From positions 372,001 to 436,000 of the forward strand of contig CM028326.1 of the NCBI GenBank assembly GCA_016647705.1: DNA of 64,000 bases, read 5' to 3'. Positions 1-12,145 of this stretch are shown here, one piece after another (the first letter of the stretch is position 1; the number at the start of each line of letters is the position of its first letter). Source of the stretch: Eucommia ulmoides (taxonomy: Eukaryota > Streptophyta > Magnoliopsida > Garryales > Eucommiaceae). Position numbers and translations under genes: made by a program. The notes under the pieces are model-generated. The model ran no database searches. It saw only the letters and a program-made list of their open reading frames with translations, and was not told where the DNA came from.

Positions 1-631
1 CCTTAACTTAGATATTTTTTTTTTCTTCCTTTCTCTTCTTCTTCTTCTTCTTCAAAAAAAATAAAAAATAAAAAATAATATTTTCTCCCAAGATTTCTCT
101 TAAAAAGAAAAATTCTCTCCAAAATTCTTTCCCTAATAAGAACTCTTATAAAAAAATTTCTCCCCCCATAATAACTCTTCTCCAAAATTTTCTCCCCCCA
201 AATCCTCTAAAAAAAAATCCCTCACAAAATATCCTCCCACAAAATGAAAATGAGTCTTCTATTTATAGATTCCGAAAAGGGTAAAATGAGAAAAAAATGC
301 AATTTACTATTCACGCGGAAGTACTGTTCACGATCATGCGGGTACTATTCACGATCACGCGGTTACTATTCACGATCATGCGGGTACTATTCACAATCAC
401 TGTTCATGCATGCGGATACTATTCATGATCACTATTCATATATCCGTTTGGTTTGTCTTGATTTGTTTTGTTTTTTCCTGATTTGCTCCAAACAAACGAT
501 ATTTTGTTTCTTTTCTTTTTCTTATTTTTTTGCATTTTCTGAAATAAAATAAAATAAAGGTAAATAAAACAAAGTTAATTATAAAATAAAGTATAAATTT
601 TTTATGGGGTGGTCAAAATGCCGTGTCTACA
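1..631 (-). repeat. 3' LTR (partial) of the outer Tat/Ogre-like element
   Basis: Closely matches 18511-19132 in the same orientation and ends at the same boundary (TGTCTACA on the plus strand, TGTAGACA as LTR start on the minus strand). It has runs of short ...TACTATTCACGATCA... units near 320-440. Only the first part of the roughly 1.8-kb LTR lies in the window. Confidence 0.85.
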
Positions 632-646
632 GCTGTCCCTCTTTGT
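632..646 (-). promoter_or_regulatory. Polypurine tract of the outer element
   Basis: On the minus strand the sequence directly before the LTR start reads AAAGAGGGACAGC. This is a purine-rich stretch in the position expected for the plus-strand primer of an LTR retrotransposon, and it fixes this LTR as the 3' one. Confidence 0.7.
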
Positions 647-769
647 TATGCTAGTTTCACTTGCTTGACAAAGATAAAAGACAATGCCATTTTGATCGTC
701 CCATTTTTTAATTTTTTTTAATTTTTTTTTTTCAAATTGCATTTTTCAATAATAGAACAAATAAAGTAA

Positions 770-1285
770 AATGACTCATGACGAACAAGTGTTCGTTTAG
801 AGTAATAAAAGAATGACGCATGACGATATCCATGACGAACAAGTGTCCGTTTAGAAGATCGTTTAGGGTAAAAAAAAAAAAAAAGACTCATGACGATACT
901 CATGACAAAACAGTGTCCGTTTAGAGGATCGTTTAGAGTAAATAAAAAAAGAAGACTCATGACGATAATCATGACGAACAGATGTCCGTTTAGAGGATCG
1001 TTTAGAGTAATAAAAAATTGACTCATAACGATACTCATTACGAACAAATGTCCGTTTAGAGGATCGTTTAGAGTAAATAAAAAAAGACTCATGACGATAC
1101 TCATGACAAACCAATGTCCGTTTAGAGGATCGTTTAGAGTAAATAAAAAAAGACTTATGCCAATAATCATGATAAATAAATGTCTGTTTAGAGGATCGTT
1201 TAGAGTAATAAAAAAATTACTTATGACGATACAAATGACGAACAAATGTCCGCTTAAAGGATCGTTTAGAGTAATAAAGAATGAC
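770..1285. repeat. Tandem array of about 63-bp units in the 3' untranslated region
   Basis: About seven to eight units carry the recurring core GTCCGTTTAGAGGATCGTTT, preceded by paired ATGACGATA and ATGACGAAC words. The period is about 63 bp with short indels. It lies in the 3' untranslated region of the outer element and is non-coding, although the periodicity leaves long spurious frames on the minus strand. Confidence 0.8.
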
Positions 1286-1299
1286 TCGTGCCCTAGTCC

Positions 1300-1535
1300 T
1301 ATTAACTAGGGGACAAAAGAAAGTTCAGAAATATAAAACATGCCCCAGCTTCTGGCTGGGCAAAAATGAGAGAGCAAAGATATAAAATGTGCCCCAGCCT
1401 TCGGATGGGGCTGACTCTCAGATGACCAAACCTTTACAGGTTGCTTACGTACCTTAGCATTACGCCGAGGATCAGGTTTAGCGTAGTTCACTGAACACCC
1501 CTTGCAGAGCGAAGACGGACGACACGACGAACTCA
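1300..1535. repeat. GCCCCAGCCTTCGG / GTACGTAGGCAACC-type repeats of Tat/Ogre untranslated region
   Basis: Two copies of a word built around TGCCCCAGC are followed by one copy of the block seen four times at 14600-15010 (TTGCTTACGTACCTTAGCATT...GCGTAGTTCAC). It links the left and right halves of the outer element across the nested insertion. Confidence 0.65.
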
Positions 1536-2520
1536 TGACGAACAATGTTCTTTTAGAGGATTATTTAGTGGAAATGAGAAGGAAGTGACTCCTGACGAAC
1601 CTGGTTCGTTTAGAGGAATTAGACAACTCATGACGAACAAGGTCCATTTAGAGGGAATGAAAATCAATTCATAACGGACAGGGTCCGTTTAGAAAAAATG
1701 AAAATTACTCATGACGGACAAGGTCCGTTTAGAGATAATGAAAATCACTCATGACGGACATAATCCGTTTAGAGGGAATGAAAGTCAACTCATAACGAAC
1801 ATAATCCGTTTAGAGGGATTGAAAAAAATCAACTCATGACGGACGAAGTCCGTTTAGAGGAAATGAAAAATCACCCATGACGAACATAATTCGTTTAGAG
1901 GAAAGGAAGACAACTTATGACGGACATGGTCTGTTTAGAGGAAAGGAAGACAAATCATAACGGATAGGGTCCGTTTAGAAAAAATAAAAATTACTCATGA
2001 TGGACATAATCCAGTTAGAGGGAATGGAAAAAATCAACTCATGACGGACGAAGTCTGTTTAGAGGAAATGAAAAATCACCCATGACGAACATAATTCGTT
2101 TAGAGGAAAGGAAGACAACTTATGACGGACCTGGTCCGTTTAGAGGAAAGGAAGACAACTCATGACAGACATGGTCCCTTTAGAGAAAATAAAAATCAAC
2201 TCATGATGGACATAGTCCGTTTAGAGAAAATGAAAATCACTCATGATGGACAGGGTCCGTTTAGAAAAAATGAAAATTACTCATGACGAACATAATTCGT
2301 TTAGAGGGAATGGAAAAAATCAACTACATGACGGACGAAGTCCGTTTAAAGGAAATGAAAAACCACCCTTGACGAACATAATTCGTTTAGAGGAAAGGAA
2401 GACAACTCATGACAGATATGGTCCGTTTAGAGAAAATAAAAATCAACTCATGACGGACATAGTCCGTTTAGAGGAAATGAAAATCACTCATGACGAACAT
2501 GGCCCATTTAGAGGAAATGA
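1535..2520. repeat. Tandem array of about 40-bp units, left part
   Basis: More than twenty units follow the pattern ACTCATGACGGACATGGTCC, then GTTTAGAGGAAATGAAAATC, with variation in the central six bases. The array stops at the left LTR of the Tekay-like element (2521) and resumes at 13907, so it was continuous before that insertion. Confidence 0.85.
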
Positions 2521-5124
2521 TATAAGACTTCGACCTTGGGTATATGTCTAATTTAAAATTTTATTTAAAATTTCTTCGAAAATAACGGAGTTGATGGTGG
2601 TAATTATGAATTTGAGGGGATAAATTTGCAAATTTTCATAAACATTAAAAAAAATCGAAATGGGTTTAATTTCCATCCTAACTAAAACTGTGAGGGCGGA
2701 TTTCGAAATTTAATTTGTGATAAAAAATATAAAAAAAATTAAGGGGTCAAAGTATAAATCTTCAAATGCATTAACATAAAAACATTAAACTTAATAAAAA
2801 TAAGGGGGGTTTAATGTAAATTAGATATATATATATATACACACATACACACACACATAGGGAGTGGGTGGAAACGGAAGGAGAAAATTGGGACGCGTGG
2901 CCTGCCTTTGATCAATAAACACACGCAAATATATATATATATATATGTCGGATCAGGAAGAAGAGAGAGAGAAGGAACGGGAAAGAGATAGGAGAGCCGA
3001 AAGGAAGGAAAGAGAAGGAAGAGAGAGGTCGGGTCAGCAGTTGGGTTCGCCGGTAGGGGGTGCCGCTGTTGTGTGTGTGTGTGTCCCTATTTTTCTGTTT
3101 TCGTTGGGGAAAAATGAGGCATGGGCCGTGTATGTTGTTGCTGATTTTGGTAGTGGTGATGATTGTGTGGGTGAGGGTATTATGTGTGCTCTGTTTTTTC
3201 AATTCAGTTGTGTATGTGTGTGTGTTACCGGTTCGGTGGTGTGTGGGTATCGTCGACGGTGGTGATGGTGGCATGAGTGTTCCGACGATGTGCGTGCGTG
3301 TTGATTTGGCCGTCGTTTGGTAAGTGTGCGTGTGTGTCCGACAGCGTGTGTGTATGTGTGTTGTTAGTGGGTGAGGTTGTCGGCGGGTAAGTTAGAGAGA
3401 GAAAAACAGTGTGTGTATGTGTGTGTGTATTGTATTTGTTGCGGTGTGGGTGGTTTGATCGTTGAAGATGGTCGGCCGGTGAAGGTGGGGAGAAGTGAGG
3501 TTGGTGGTCAGCGGCTGGTCCCTAAACCAAAGCAGACGCATAAACGAGGAAGAAGAAAAGAAAACAGAGAAAGGAAAAAAGAAAAGAAAAGGGAAGAAGA
3601 AAAGAAAAAGTAAAAATTTCACAAACCACCCCACGACAAAATATAAATCCAATCTCGCGGCCGATGAAAAATTCGAGGAAGATAGAATTCTGCATTTCTT
3701 TTATAAATACATTTAATTGTCTCAATATCAAATACATATTATCATTATTGTTGAAATTAGTGTTATGTGTTCGCATGAATAAAATTTATTTAGTAAACCG
3801 TAACGAAGCGATACTAGTTGAATAGTTATATTTTGTAATAAAAGATGGGAAATAGGAAATTAAGGAGATTAGGATTTCATGGCATGATTAGTTTGTTTTT
3901 ATACAAAAAAATATTAATTTAGGTCCTGTCACCGTTAGGTTCGTAGGCATCGGAGTTCAGATAGGAGATAGTCGGTTAAAGTTTACGAAAGCAGATATCG
4001 AGGTGAGTATACTGTTTTCTTACCAAACTATTTATATATATATAAATGCGTGTGTGAAATAGTTTCACTTAGATTGTATGATTTTATAAATGATATGGAT
4101 CAAGCCAGTTGTGGGTGAGGTGGTAAAATGGATTTCCATTGAATTGTTTGGGTTTTAAAAAAAAAGACTTTATAAATAAATCTGTTGGATTTGGTGGTTT
4201 TAATAAAAGGTAGGAAAAACATGATTTTTGAATTAAATCGGTTTTGGAAATGAGGTGGATGTTGGTGATTTGACGGTGTTATTAAATTAACGGTGGTGAT
4301 TTATATTATGGTCTGTTCGGAGGGTGATCCGGTAGATGGATATTATTTTGTGATTTGATGATGATATTATTGAGTTGACTATGCCACAGTTTATGTCCTG
4401 TCCGGAGGGTGGTCTGGCAGGTGGTGTTTTATATTATGTCCTGTCCGGAGGGTGTTCTAGCAGGTGGTGATAGATATTATGTGGTGATTTATATTATGGC
4501 CTCCGAAGACGTTCGGTAGGCGGTAATCTGCGCAGTTAGGTCCGCTAGGAAGGTATATCCTGCAGATGATTACGGTACCATTGTAACTCCCGATCGTGAG
4601 GTTAAAACGTTCACTATGGCTTAGCCGGTAGGTATGGGATTGAGATATGTGTTTGAATTGGGGTGTTTTATATATATATTGGGTGATTTATTATTGATTA
4701 TGGTGTTTGAAAACTTATTTATACTGCTTTACTTTCATCGCTTATTTGATACTGGAGATTTTACCAACTGTGTGGTGGATATATATTTACGCTTGATCCA
4801 TTTAAATGTTGTATTATTTAGAATATATTATTATTATGTTAAAAAATAGTTTTTACTAAGAAGGCAGTACACTCGCAGGTGAATCTTTTAGGAGACGGTC
4901 TCCTACTGGCATTTAGGTGGAGTCATCTGAAAATTTTTGAGTTAAGCAGTCAGAAGTGAATCATTAAATGAAGAAAAAGATTATGTTGTATTATATAATG
5001 AATTGTATAGTAATGTATGTATATTTTTTTTAATGTATAAGAGAGATAAAGAAATGGAATAGGTGATACCATGTTGTCGTCACACCGGCCCTGAGATAAC
5101 GGGTGTCCGGGTCGGGTCGTGATA
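2521..5124 (+). repeat. 5' LTR of the Tekay-like element
   Basis: Direct repeat of 11247-13906. It contains a (TA)n/(CA)n microsatellite near 2828-2860, a GT-rich block at 3070-3430, a purine-rich block near 3550-3610 and a set of CTGTCCGGAGGGTG units at 4310-4520. Edges are close to identical to the 3' LTR; the GT-rich middle is more diverged. Confidence 0.9.
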
Positions 5125-5832
5125 ATTTTGGTATCAGAGCCTAGATTATAGGTTATGTAGACTTGTTAGTAGTCTTGTCAGTAGAAGACCCTAAGATAGG
5201 AGGACATGCCAGTTGTCTAGCCAGTAGGGGACTTGAGATAGGGTGTCAATAGGTTAGTGCGGTGTATGAATGTTAGGTCTTTTATTTCATTAGTGGGTGC
5301 ATTGACATGATGCATGGAGGATTGCCTTGTTGGTAAGTAGTGATACTATCACGTGGTGATATTGCCAGAAGTGATGTTTTCCACAAGATAAGAAGACTAA
5401 ACTAGATAAGCAACTACAAAGACAATACCTAATACGTCGTTATTAATATAATAGATAATGTAGCAGAACACAATTAAGTCGGAATAGTAAATAATATTCG
5501 AAAGGAGTAAATAGCCTTCTAGGCAATCTAAAAATGGAAACTAGATAAGAACTTAATAATACGTTTTAGAATAAAAGATGGGCTAAGTAACAGTTGTGGC
5601 AAATAGTATCGTAATGGAAAATGATATATAGGTAATGGCCAATGATGGTGGGTTTGGGAGAATAATAGGTGTATGTAAAATATAATCCATTTGAAAGAAG
5701 TAATATAGAGTCATGAATAGAGTAATATTGTTGGAAAGACATATCTCTTACCTCAGTTAGTCTGATAGTGGGTCTAGAAGGGTAGAAAAGTGTTAAAGAG
5801 AGAATATCGTAAGTCAGTACGCAGTTGCTGGG
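5125..5832 (+). other. Internal region of the Tekay-like element, left part
   Basis: Starts with the primer-binding site TGGTATCAGAGC. The rest is AT-rich and has no readable coding domain before the nested solo LTR begins at 5833. Confidence 0.7.
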
Positions 5833-6778
5833 TGTAGACACAACATTTTGACCGCCTCGCAAAAAAATTATACTTTATTTTATAGTTACCTTTATTTTAT
5901 TTCCCTATTTATTTTGTTTTGATTGTACCGCGTTTGTGCGGTTTAATACCGCTAAATTAAGTTCTGTTAATCTCTTAAGTAAATTAAATATTAGTAATTG
6001 ATTTTTATTTTTATTTTGTTTTTGTAGATTTTTCGAAGTGGAATAAAAATGCGTTAAGTCGGAACAAAATGGACAAAAAACAGATGAGAAGGAGAGAAGT
6101 CTGGACAGATCACGTTCAAAAGGGGGTTGGGGGTTGCATAGAGGTAGCACGTGCGACCAAAAACTGGTCGCACGTGCGACCAGTGCTACTGGCCGCATAT
6201 GCGGCCAGCTGGGCAGAGAGCAAATGCTCTCTACCCACAACACCTTTTGGGTGCACCGAAATTTGGTGCACCCAAAAGGGGGTGGGTGCACCGAACCTCT
6301 TTTTCTTCCTTTTTGTTTAGCTTTTGTCGGACGAATTTTGACACTTTCATTCCTATAAATAGAATGAAGGCTCAGATCATTGGGAGGGAGTTTTTTTTGG
6401 AAAAAGATGAGGATAAATTTTGAGAGAATTTTTTTAAGAAAATAATATTATGTTTATTTTGTTGTAATTTTGGAAGAAGAAGAAGAAAAAGAAAAAATCT
6501 ATAAGTTAAGGTTATAACCTTTCATCTGTTGTAAATCTTACTCTTATTTTTAAAATAAGTTGTTATTATACTAATTTTCTTTTTGTAGATTAGATTTTAT
6601 TTTTATTTTTTTATTTTCATTTTTATTTTTTTATTTTATTTTATTTTTATTTTATCTTATTTTTTTATTTTTCATTTTTATTTTTTTAAATTTTTTTTTG
6701 AGTAAATAAAATGAGGTGGAAATATCTCTACCTTCCATTGGAACAGTTTAGATTTAGAAAGAAATTACTCTCCTCAAG

Positions 6779-6827
<49 letters not shown>

Positions 6828-8127
6828 TGTGTGCGCCTGTGTTTTCTTTAACTTGTATTAAATATAATGTACTGACAAGATGAGGTGAAAAATTCTCAAC
6901 CTTCCATTGGAACGGTTTAAGTTTAGAAGGGAATTACTCTCCTCGATGTGTGTGTGTGTGTGTGTTTCTTTAACTTGTATTAAATATAATGTGCTAACAA
7001 TACGAGGTGAAAAACTTCCGACCTTCCATTGGAACGGCTTAAGTTTATAATGAAATTACTCCCCTTGAGGAATGCGCGCGTGTGTGTGTGCATGTGTTTC
7101 TTTAACTCGTATTAAATATAATGTGCTAACAAGATAAGGTGAAAAATTCCCAACCTTCCATTTGAACGGTTTAAATTTAGAAGGAAATTACTCTCCTCGA
7201 TGTGTGCGTGTGTTTCTTTAACTCATATTAAATATAATGTGCTGACAAGATAAGGTGAAAAATTTCCAACCTTCCATTGGAACGGTTTAAGTTTAGAAGG
7301 GAATTACTCCCCTCGATGCGTGTGTGTGTGTGTGTGTGTGTGTGCGTGTGTTTCTTTAACTTGTGTTAAATATAATGTGCTAACAATACGAGGCGGAAAG
7401 CTCCCGAACTTCCATTGGAACGGTTTAAGTTTAGAAGGAAATTACTTCCCTCGATGCGTGTGAGTGTGTGTGTGCGTGTGTGTTTCTTCAACTTGTGTTT
7501 AATATATTGTACTAACAATACGAGGTGGAAAGCTCCCAAACTTCCATTGAAACGGTTTAAGTTTAGAAGGAAAATACTCCCTTCGAAGCGTGTGTTTCTT
7601 TAACTTGTTTTAAATATAATGTGTTAACAAGATGAGGTGAAAAATTTCCAACCTTCCATTAGAACGGTCTAGATTTAGAAGGGAGATTATTTCTCTCGAT
7701 GTGTGTGTATGTGTATGTGTGCGTATATGAGGAGGATTTCAAAATAAAATAAAAACATTCGGATTTAAATTTTAATTGGACTTAATTGGATAAGGTACCG
7801 TCTTTGGACGGGCGTCTTGGGGTGCTTGACATCTTCCCCGAGCGTAACTGACCCCTGAACTCTTTAAACGAATCTCTGGTCAGACCATGTTATTTTGGAG
7901 TCAAATTTTTACTTAAGCCATTTTTTTTAAATTGTTTTCAAAAAAGAAAAATCTGGTGACCTAACACATCATTTAAACCCAATGCTAGGTGGCGATTCTT
8001 TTTTCTAAAACAGGCTTAAGTATATTTTAATGAGAAAATCGACGTTTTAAAAAAAAAAAACCTTCTCATTTTGTCAACGAACAAATATATCTATTTTTGA
8101 TTTCTTTAGAAAATCGGGGCGCGTTCA
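5833..8127 (+). mobile_element. Solo LTR of a Tat/Ogre-like element nested in the Tekay-like element
   Basis: Begins TGTAGACACAACATTTTGACC and ends GGGGCGCGTTCA. It is flanked by a perfect 5-bp duplication CTGGG (5828-5832 and 8128-8132). Its two ends and its internal GT-repeat block match the LTR at 17332-19132 in opposite orientation, so it belongs to the same family. No internal sequence follows, which is the structure left by recombination between the LTRs of a full element. It is younger than the Tekay-like host element. Confidence 0.9.
6700..7735 (+). repeat. Minisatellite of about 110-120-bp units with embedded (GT)n, inside the solo LTR
   Basis: About nine units follow the pattern AACCTTCCATTGGAACGGTT, TTACTCCCCTCGATG, a (GT)n tract, TTTCTTTAACTTGTATTAAA. 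The GT tract length varies strongly between units (longest near 6781-6830). The LTR at 17332-19132 carries only four to five of the same units (17800-18370, as CA on the plus strand). Confidence 0.85.
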
Positions 8128-8132
8128 CTGGG

Positions 8133-9949
8133 CATTCGAACAAGTTTTGACAGTGGATATTGAAATAATTAGGGATTTTTCCCTATGTAGTTCTGAGTTT
8201 GGCAAGGTGCTAGTGGGCGTGATTAATAATTTTGGTTGTTAAATAAGTTCTATAGTAATTTAGGAGGTGAACGTTTGGTTCATGAGGTTGGTTAATTATA
8301 CTTGTGTTGATAAAGTGTGGAAAATTAAGACTTGAAATTTTTTATCATGAAACTTTAAAGGAAATCGACATGGTATAAATCGTGAATCAATGATTGATTT
8401 CATTTAGTTGAATTTAAATAATTTCCGTGGTGTAAAAAAATAAAATAAAAAATTGTGTGATTTTGGGAATTGGAGTAAATTCGATTTCAACTTGGGAAGT
8501 CTTTAATAGGAAAATCCATGTGACGGCCCTGGGAAACCAGGTCGTTACAATAAATTTAGGTCATCAATTCATGATTTGCGTAAATTTGGGATGTTGTTCC
8601 ATGAAGATTCGTTGTTGGTAACTCATCAGTTAGAATGGATAGGAGGTTAAAATAGATTGCAACAGGGTAAAGGGTTAGATTTTTGAGTAAGGTATTTGTA
8701 ATTGAAGATTAGAGTTTGGGACGTGATGAAAGCGGTGATCCGGTCAAGAGTAGGGAAGAGTATGTAGAATATCTTCAGAATGAGTTACTAAGACTGTGCG
8801 ATTGTATGCTAAATGCAATAAATATGAGTATTGGTTGAATCGAGTGGTAAATTTGGGGCATGTGATTTTGGGAAATAATATTCACTTGAACCCACTGGAA
8901 ATCGCAGCTGTGGTGTAATAAGAAGGCCAAAACGCGTAATTGGAACTCGAAAACTTTTGGAACTGGTGGTAATTATTATTGTTTTGATGTTTAATGACAT
9001 TTCCTGTATGACGGGATTTGTGCCTTGCGTCGGAAATCAGGAAAAACGTGGTTGTGCACATTTGAGTTACTTATACTAATGTATGTGTCAAGTTGGGATC
9101 CTTGTAAGTTTAGTGGGCGGTTGGTCAGATGGCAACGTTATTTGAAATTTTGATTTTGAAAATGGCATTGATTGACCGTAATTGTAGAAATGCAGAAGTC
9201 AGATGTTTAGCTAAGAAGGCTTAGCGATGCAGTGGGAATGGGCTGTAGAGCTAACTAGCATGTCAGAAATGATGATGAAGTTTCAAGGATTGAAAATAAA
9301 GTGTGTAGATTTTAAAAGTGTGTAGTTTTAATAATGCCAATTGACAAAAAAGATCTTAAAAGAGGTGAATAGAACAATGTATGCAATGCTCGGTAATGAT
9401 AAACTGTTGAGATTGTGTGAGTATTATTATTAGATTGAAATGGAATTGGGGAATCGTAACAATTGTTGTTAGGTGATTTGTTTGGTAGTAAAGTTGAGGT
9501 TGGGTAGTAATATCTAGGTGGGCTATTGTAACTTTGATCTATCCGAAATGAAAAAGAGGGTAGTAGTTCGAGGAATTTTTTTTTTATGCGTATGCCAGTA
9601 TATTAACTGGAGGGTTCAGTTGTATGAGACATCGATTCAACAAAAATGTCCAATAAAGTTAGGATAATAAAATTATTTTAAATCAAAAGTGCAAATTAGA
9701 TGTTGAATTATATGTTTAATAAGGATTGGTGGCTCCTAAATTAAAAAAATTTAGCATGTGTTTAGACTCGGTTGATCAGATATTCAAAATTTTTGGAATT
9801 AGAATTCTGAAATCATAAGTGTGGTCGCTGTATTGTAATCTAAATAATAAATTGTTATCAAAGCAAAGCAAATTGCTGTAGTTTAAATAGTCCGCGGAGG
9901 AAACTTAATTGAAAAAATAAAAAAATAAAAAAAATAAAAATAAAATATA

Positions 9950-9998
<49 letters not shown>

Positions 9999-11246
9999 TT
10001 AATTGATATGATACAAACATGGAAAGTTGGGCAGTTAATCCCAGGTAGTAATTTTTTCTTTTGAGAAAGCGGTATAGAGGAGCGGTAGTATTAGGAGTTG
10101 ATGGTTATTGGAATATTCGAGACGAATTTCCATACTTCTTAAGGTGTCTAAGTGGAAGTTGATACCTTGTTTCAATTGTGGATTATCAGTTTATCAGAAA
10201 ATACAAATTCAGGTGTTGGAAGTTATGTCGAAGGTTTTTGTTGGGAAAGTTTCTGGAAAGGAGGATGATTTTTGCTAACGACTAGGGCGGCATCATATAA
10301 AGTGCTATATGAAGAAAATTCAGGAGTTCAGTCAAATAGTTAGAATTGAGATGGGAGAACGGGAAATTTTGAGGTTTAAAAATAACCCGACATGACTACA
10401 TTAGTATGGAAAATGAGAAGTTATTGAGATTTCAAGGGGAAGGATGATTTGAATTATCCTTGAGATATATTATTTTACGATCAATAACTATTGACTTTTG
10501 GGATGTATCGAATTTTAGTAGTTCGGACGTATCTATGTACTTCGATCCATATTCATAGCGGGATATATGTTTGAAGCATGCTTAGATAGATTTAAAACGT
10601 AATTGAAACACGTGACCTTGTCAGAGACTTAATTAAATATGGATATATGGAGGAAATTCTTATGAATGACCCGTTTGACATATTTTGGAATGTATTGATG
10701 TGGTTTGGTGATGTAGTTGTATTTTGAGTAATATGTATGTGGTTTTAGGAAAAAAAAAAAAAAAAAGAGAGACAAATGTTGGTTATGAAAAATTATTGAG
10801 ATCATAGGCCTAGTCGGAGTGAGATAGACCCAACCCACTGAGCTTACCACAATAGTTTAAGGATGTATTGTATTTATTTTGTTGTTAATTGTTATTTTAT
10901 CAGAGTGGCGCAACGGAAGCGGTTAAAATATGAGATTTCTTGACGGTTGGTTTTCTGTGTTAAGTGATATCGATGAAAAGTACACCCTATTTGCTGGATA
11001 TTGGATATCATGTTGGTCACTACAAATGAAAATATCGCGATGTGTGTAGAAATGTTTGGTCGGGAATGGTCGATTTCAAATTTAGGGTGACGATAGGTTA
11101 TAGGACCCTACGTAGAAACCAACTGTTTTTGAATGAAGTATGTATAATGTAACCTTGTAGTGCACGTTTAACGTATTATTGATTTGTCTAAGATTTTAAT
11201 TCCTACGTAAAATTTCGGGACTAAATTTCTTTTAAGGGGGAAGAGT
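8133..11246 (+). other. Internal region of the Tekay-like element, right part
   Basis: About 3.1 kb of AT-rich sequence with no open frame of convincing length and no recognisable protease, reverse transcriptase, RNase H or integrase motif. It contains an (AAT)n microsatellite at about 9950-9998. The last 18 bases form the purine tract before the 3' LTR. Confidence 0.6.
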
Positions 11247-11553
11247 TGTAAGACCCGACCTTGGGTATATGTCTAATTTAAAATTTTATTTAAAATTTCT
11301 TCGAAAATAACGGAGTTGATGGTGGTAATTATGAATTTGAGGGGATAAATTTGCAAATTTTCATAAACATTAAAAAAATTCGGAATGGGTTTAATTTCCA
11401 TCCTAACTAAAACTGTGAGGGCGGATTTCGAAATTTAATTTGTGATAAAAAAAAAAAATAATAAAAAGTTTAAGGGGTCAAAGTATAAATCTTCAACTGC
11501 ATTAACATAAAAACATTAAACTTAATAAAAATGAGGGGGGTTTAATATAAATT

Positions 11554-11600
<47 letters not shown>

Positions 11601-12107
11601 TAGGGAGAGGGTGGAAACAGAATGAGAAAATTGGGACGCGTGGCCTGCCTTTGATCAATAAACACACGCAAATATATATATATGTCGGATCAGAGAAGGA
11701 TCGGGAAGAAGAGAGAGAGAGAATGAACGGGAAAGAGAGAGGAGAGCCGAAAGGAAAGAAAGAGAAGGAAGAGAGAGGTCGGGTCAGCAGTTGGGTTCGC
11801 CAGTAGGGGGTGCCGCTGTTTTGTGTGTGTGTGTCCCTGTTTTTCTGTTTCCATCGGGGGGGAAATGAGGTATGGGCCGTGTGTGTTGTTGCTGATTTTG
11901 GTGGTGGTGGTGATTGTGTGGGTGTAGGTGTTATGTGTGCTCTGTTTTTTCAGTTCAGTTGTGTATGTGTGTGTGTTGCCGGTCCGGAGGTGTGTGGGTA
12001 TCGTCGACAGTGGTGACGGTGGCGTGAGTGTTCCGACGATGTGCATGCATGTTGATTTGGCCGTCCTTTGGTAAGTGTGCGTGTGTCTGTGTTTGTGTGT
12101 GTTCGAC

Positions 12108-12145
<38 letters not shown>

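Noticed and set aside
718-1245. 175-codon open frame on the minus strand with repeated TLNDPLNGH-like words
   Set aside because: Produced by the 63-bp tandem repeat of the outer retrotransposon; a second frame is open in the same place.
1535-2520. Regularly spaced short repeats resembling a CRISPR array
   Set aside because: Plant nuclear retrotransposon repeat; the units are contiguous tandem copies with gradual variation, with no constant repeat and unique spacers.
11810-12016. Cys/Val-rich frames in the GT-rich part of the LTRs (also at 2945-3323)
   Set aside because: Arise from (GT)n sequence in a retrotransposon LTR and appear in several frames at once.
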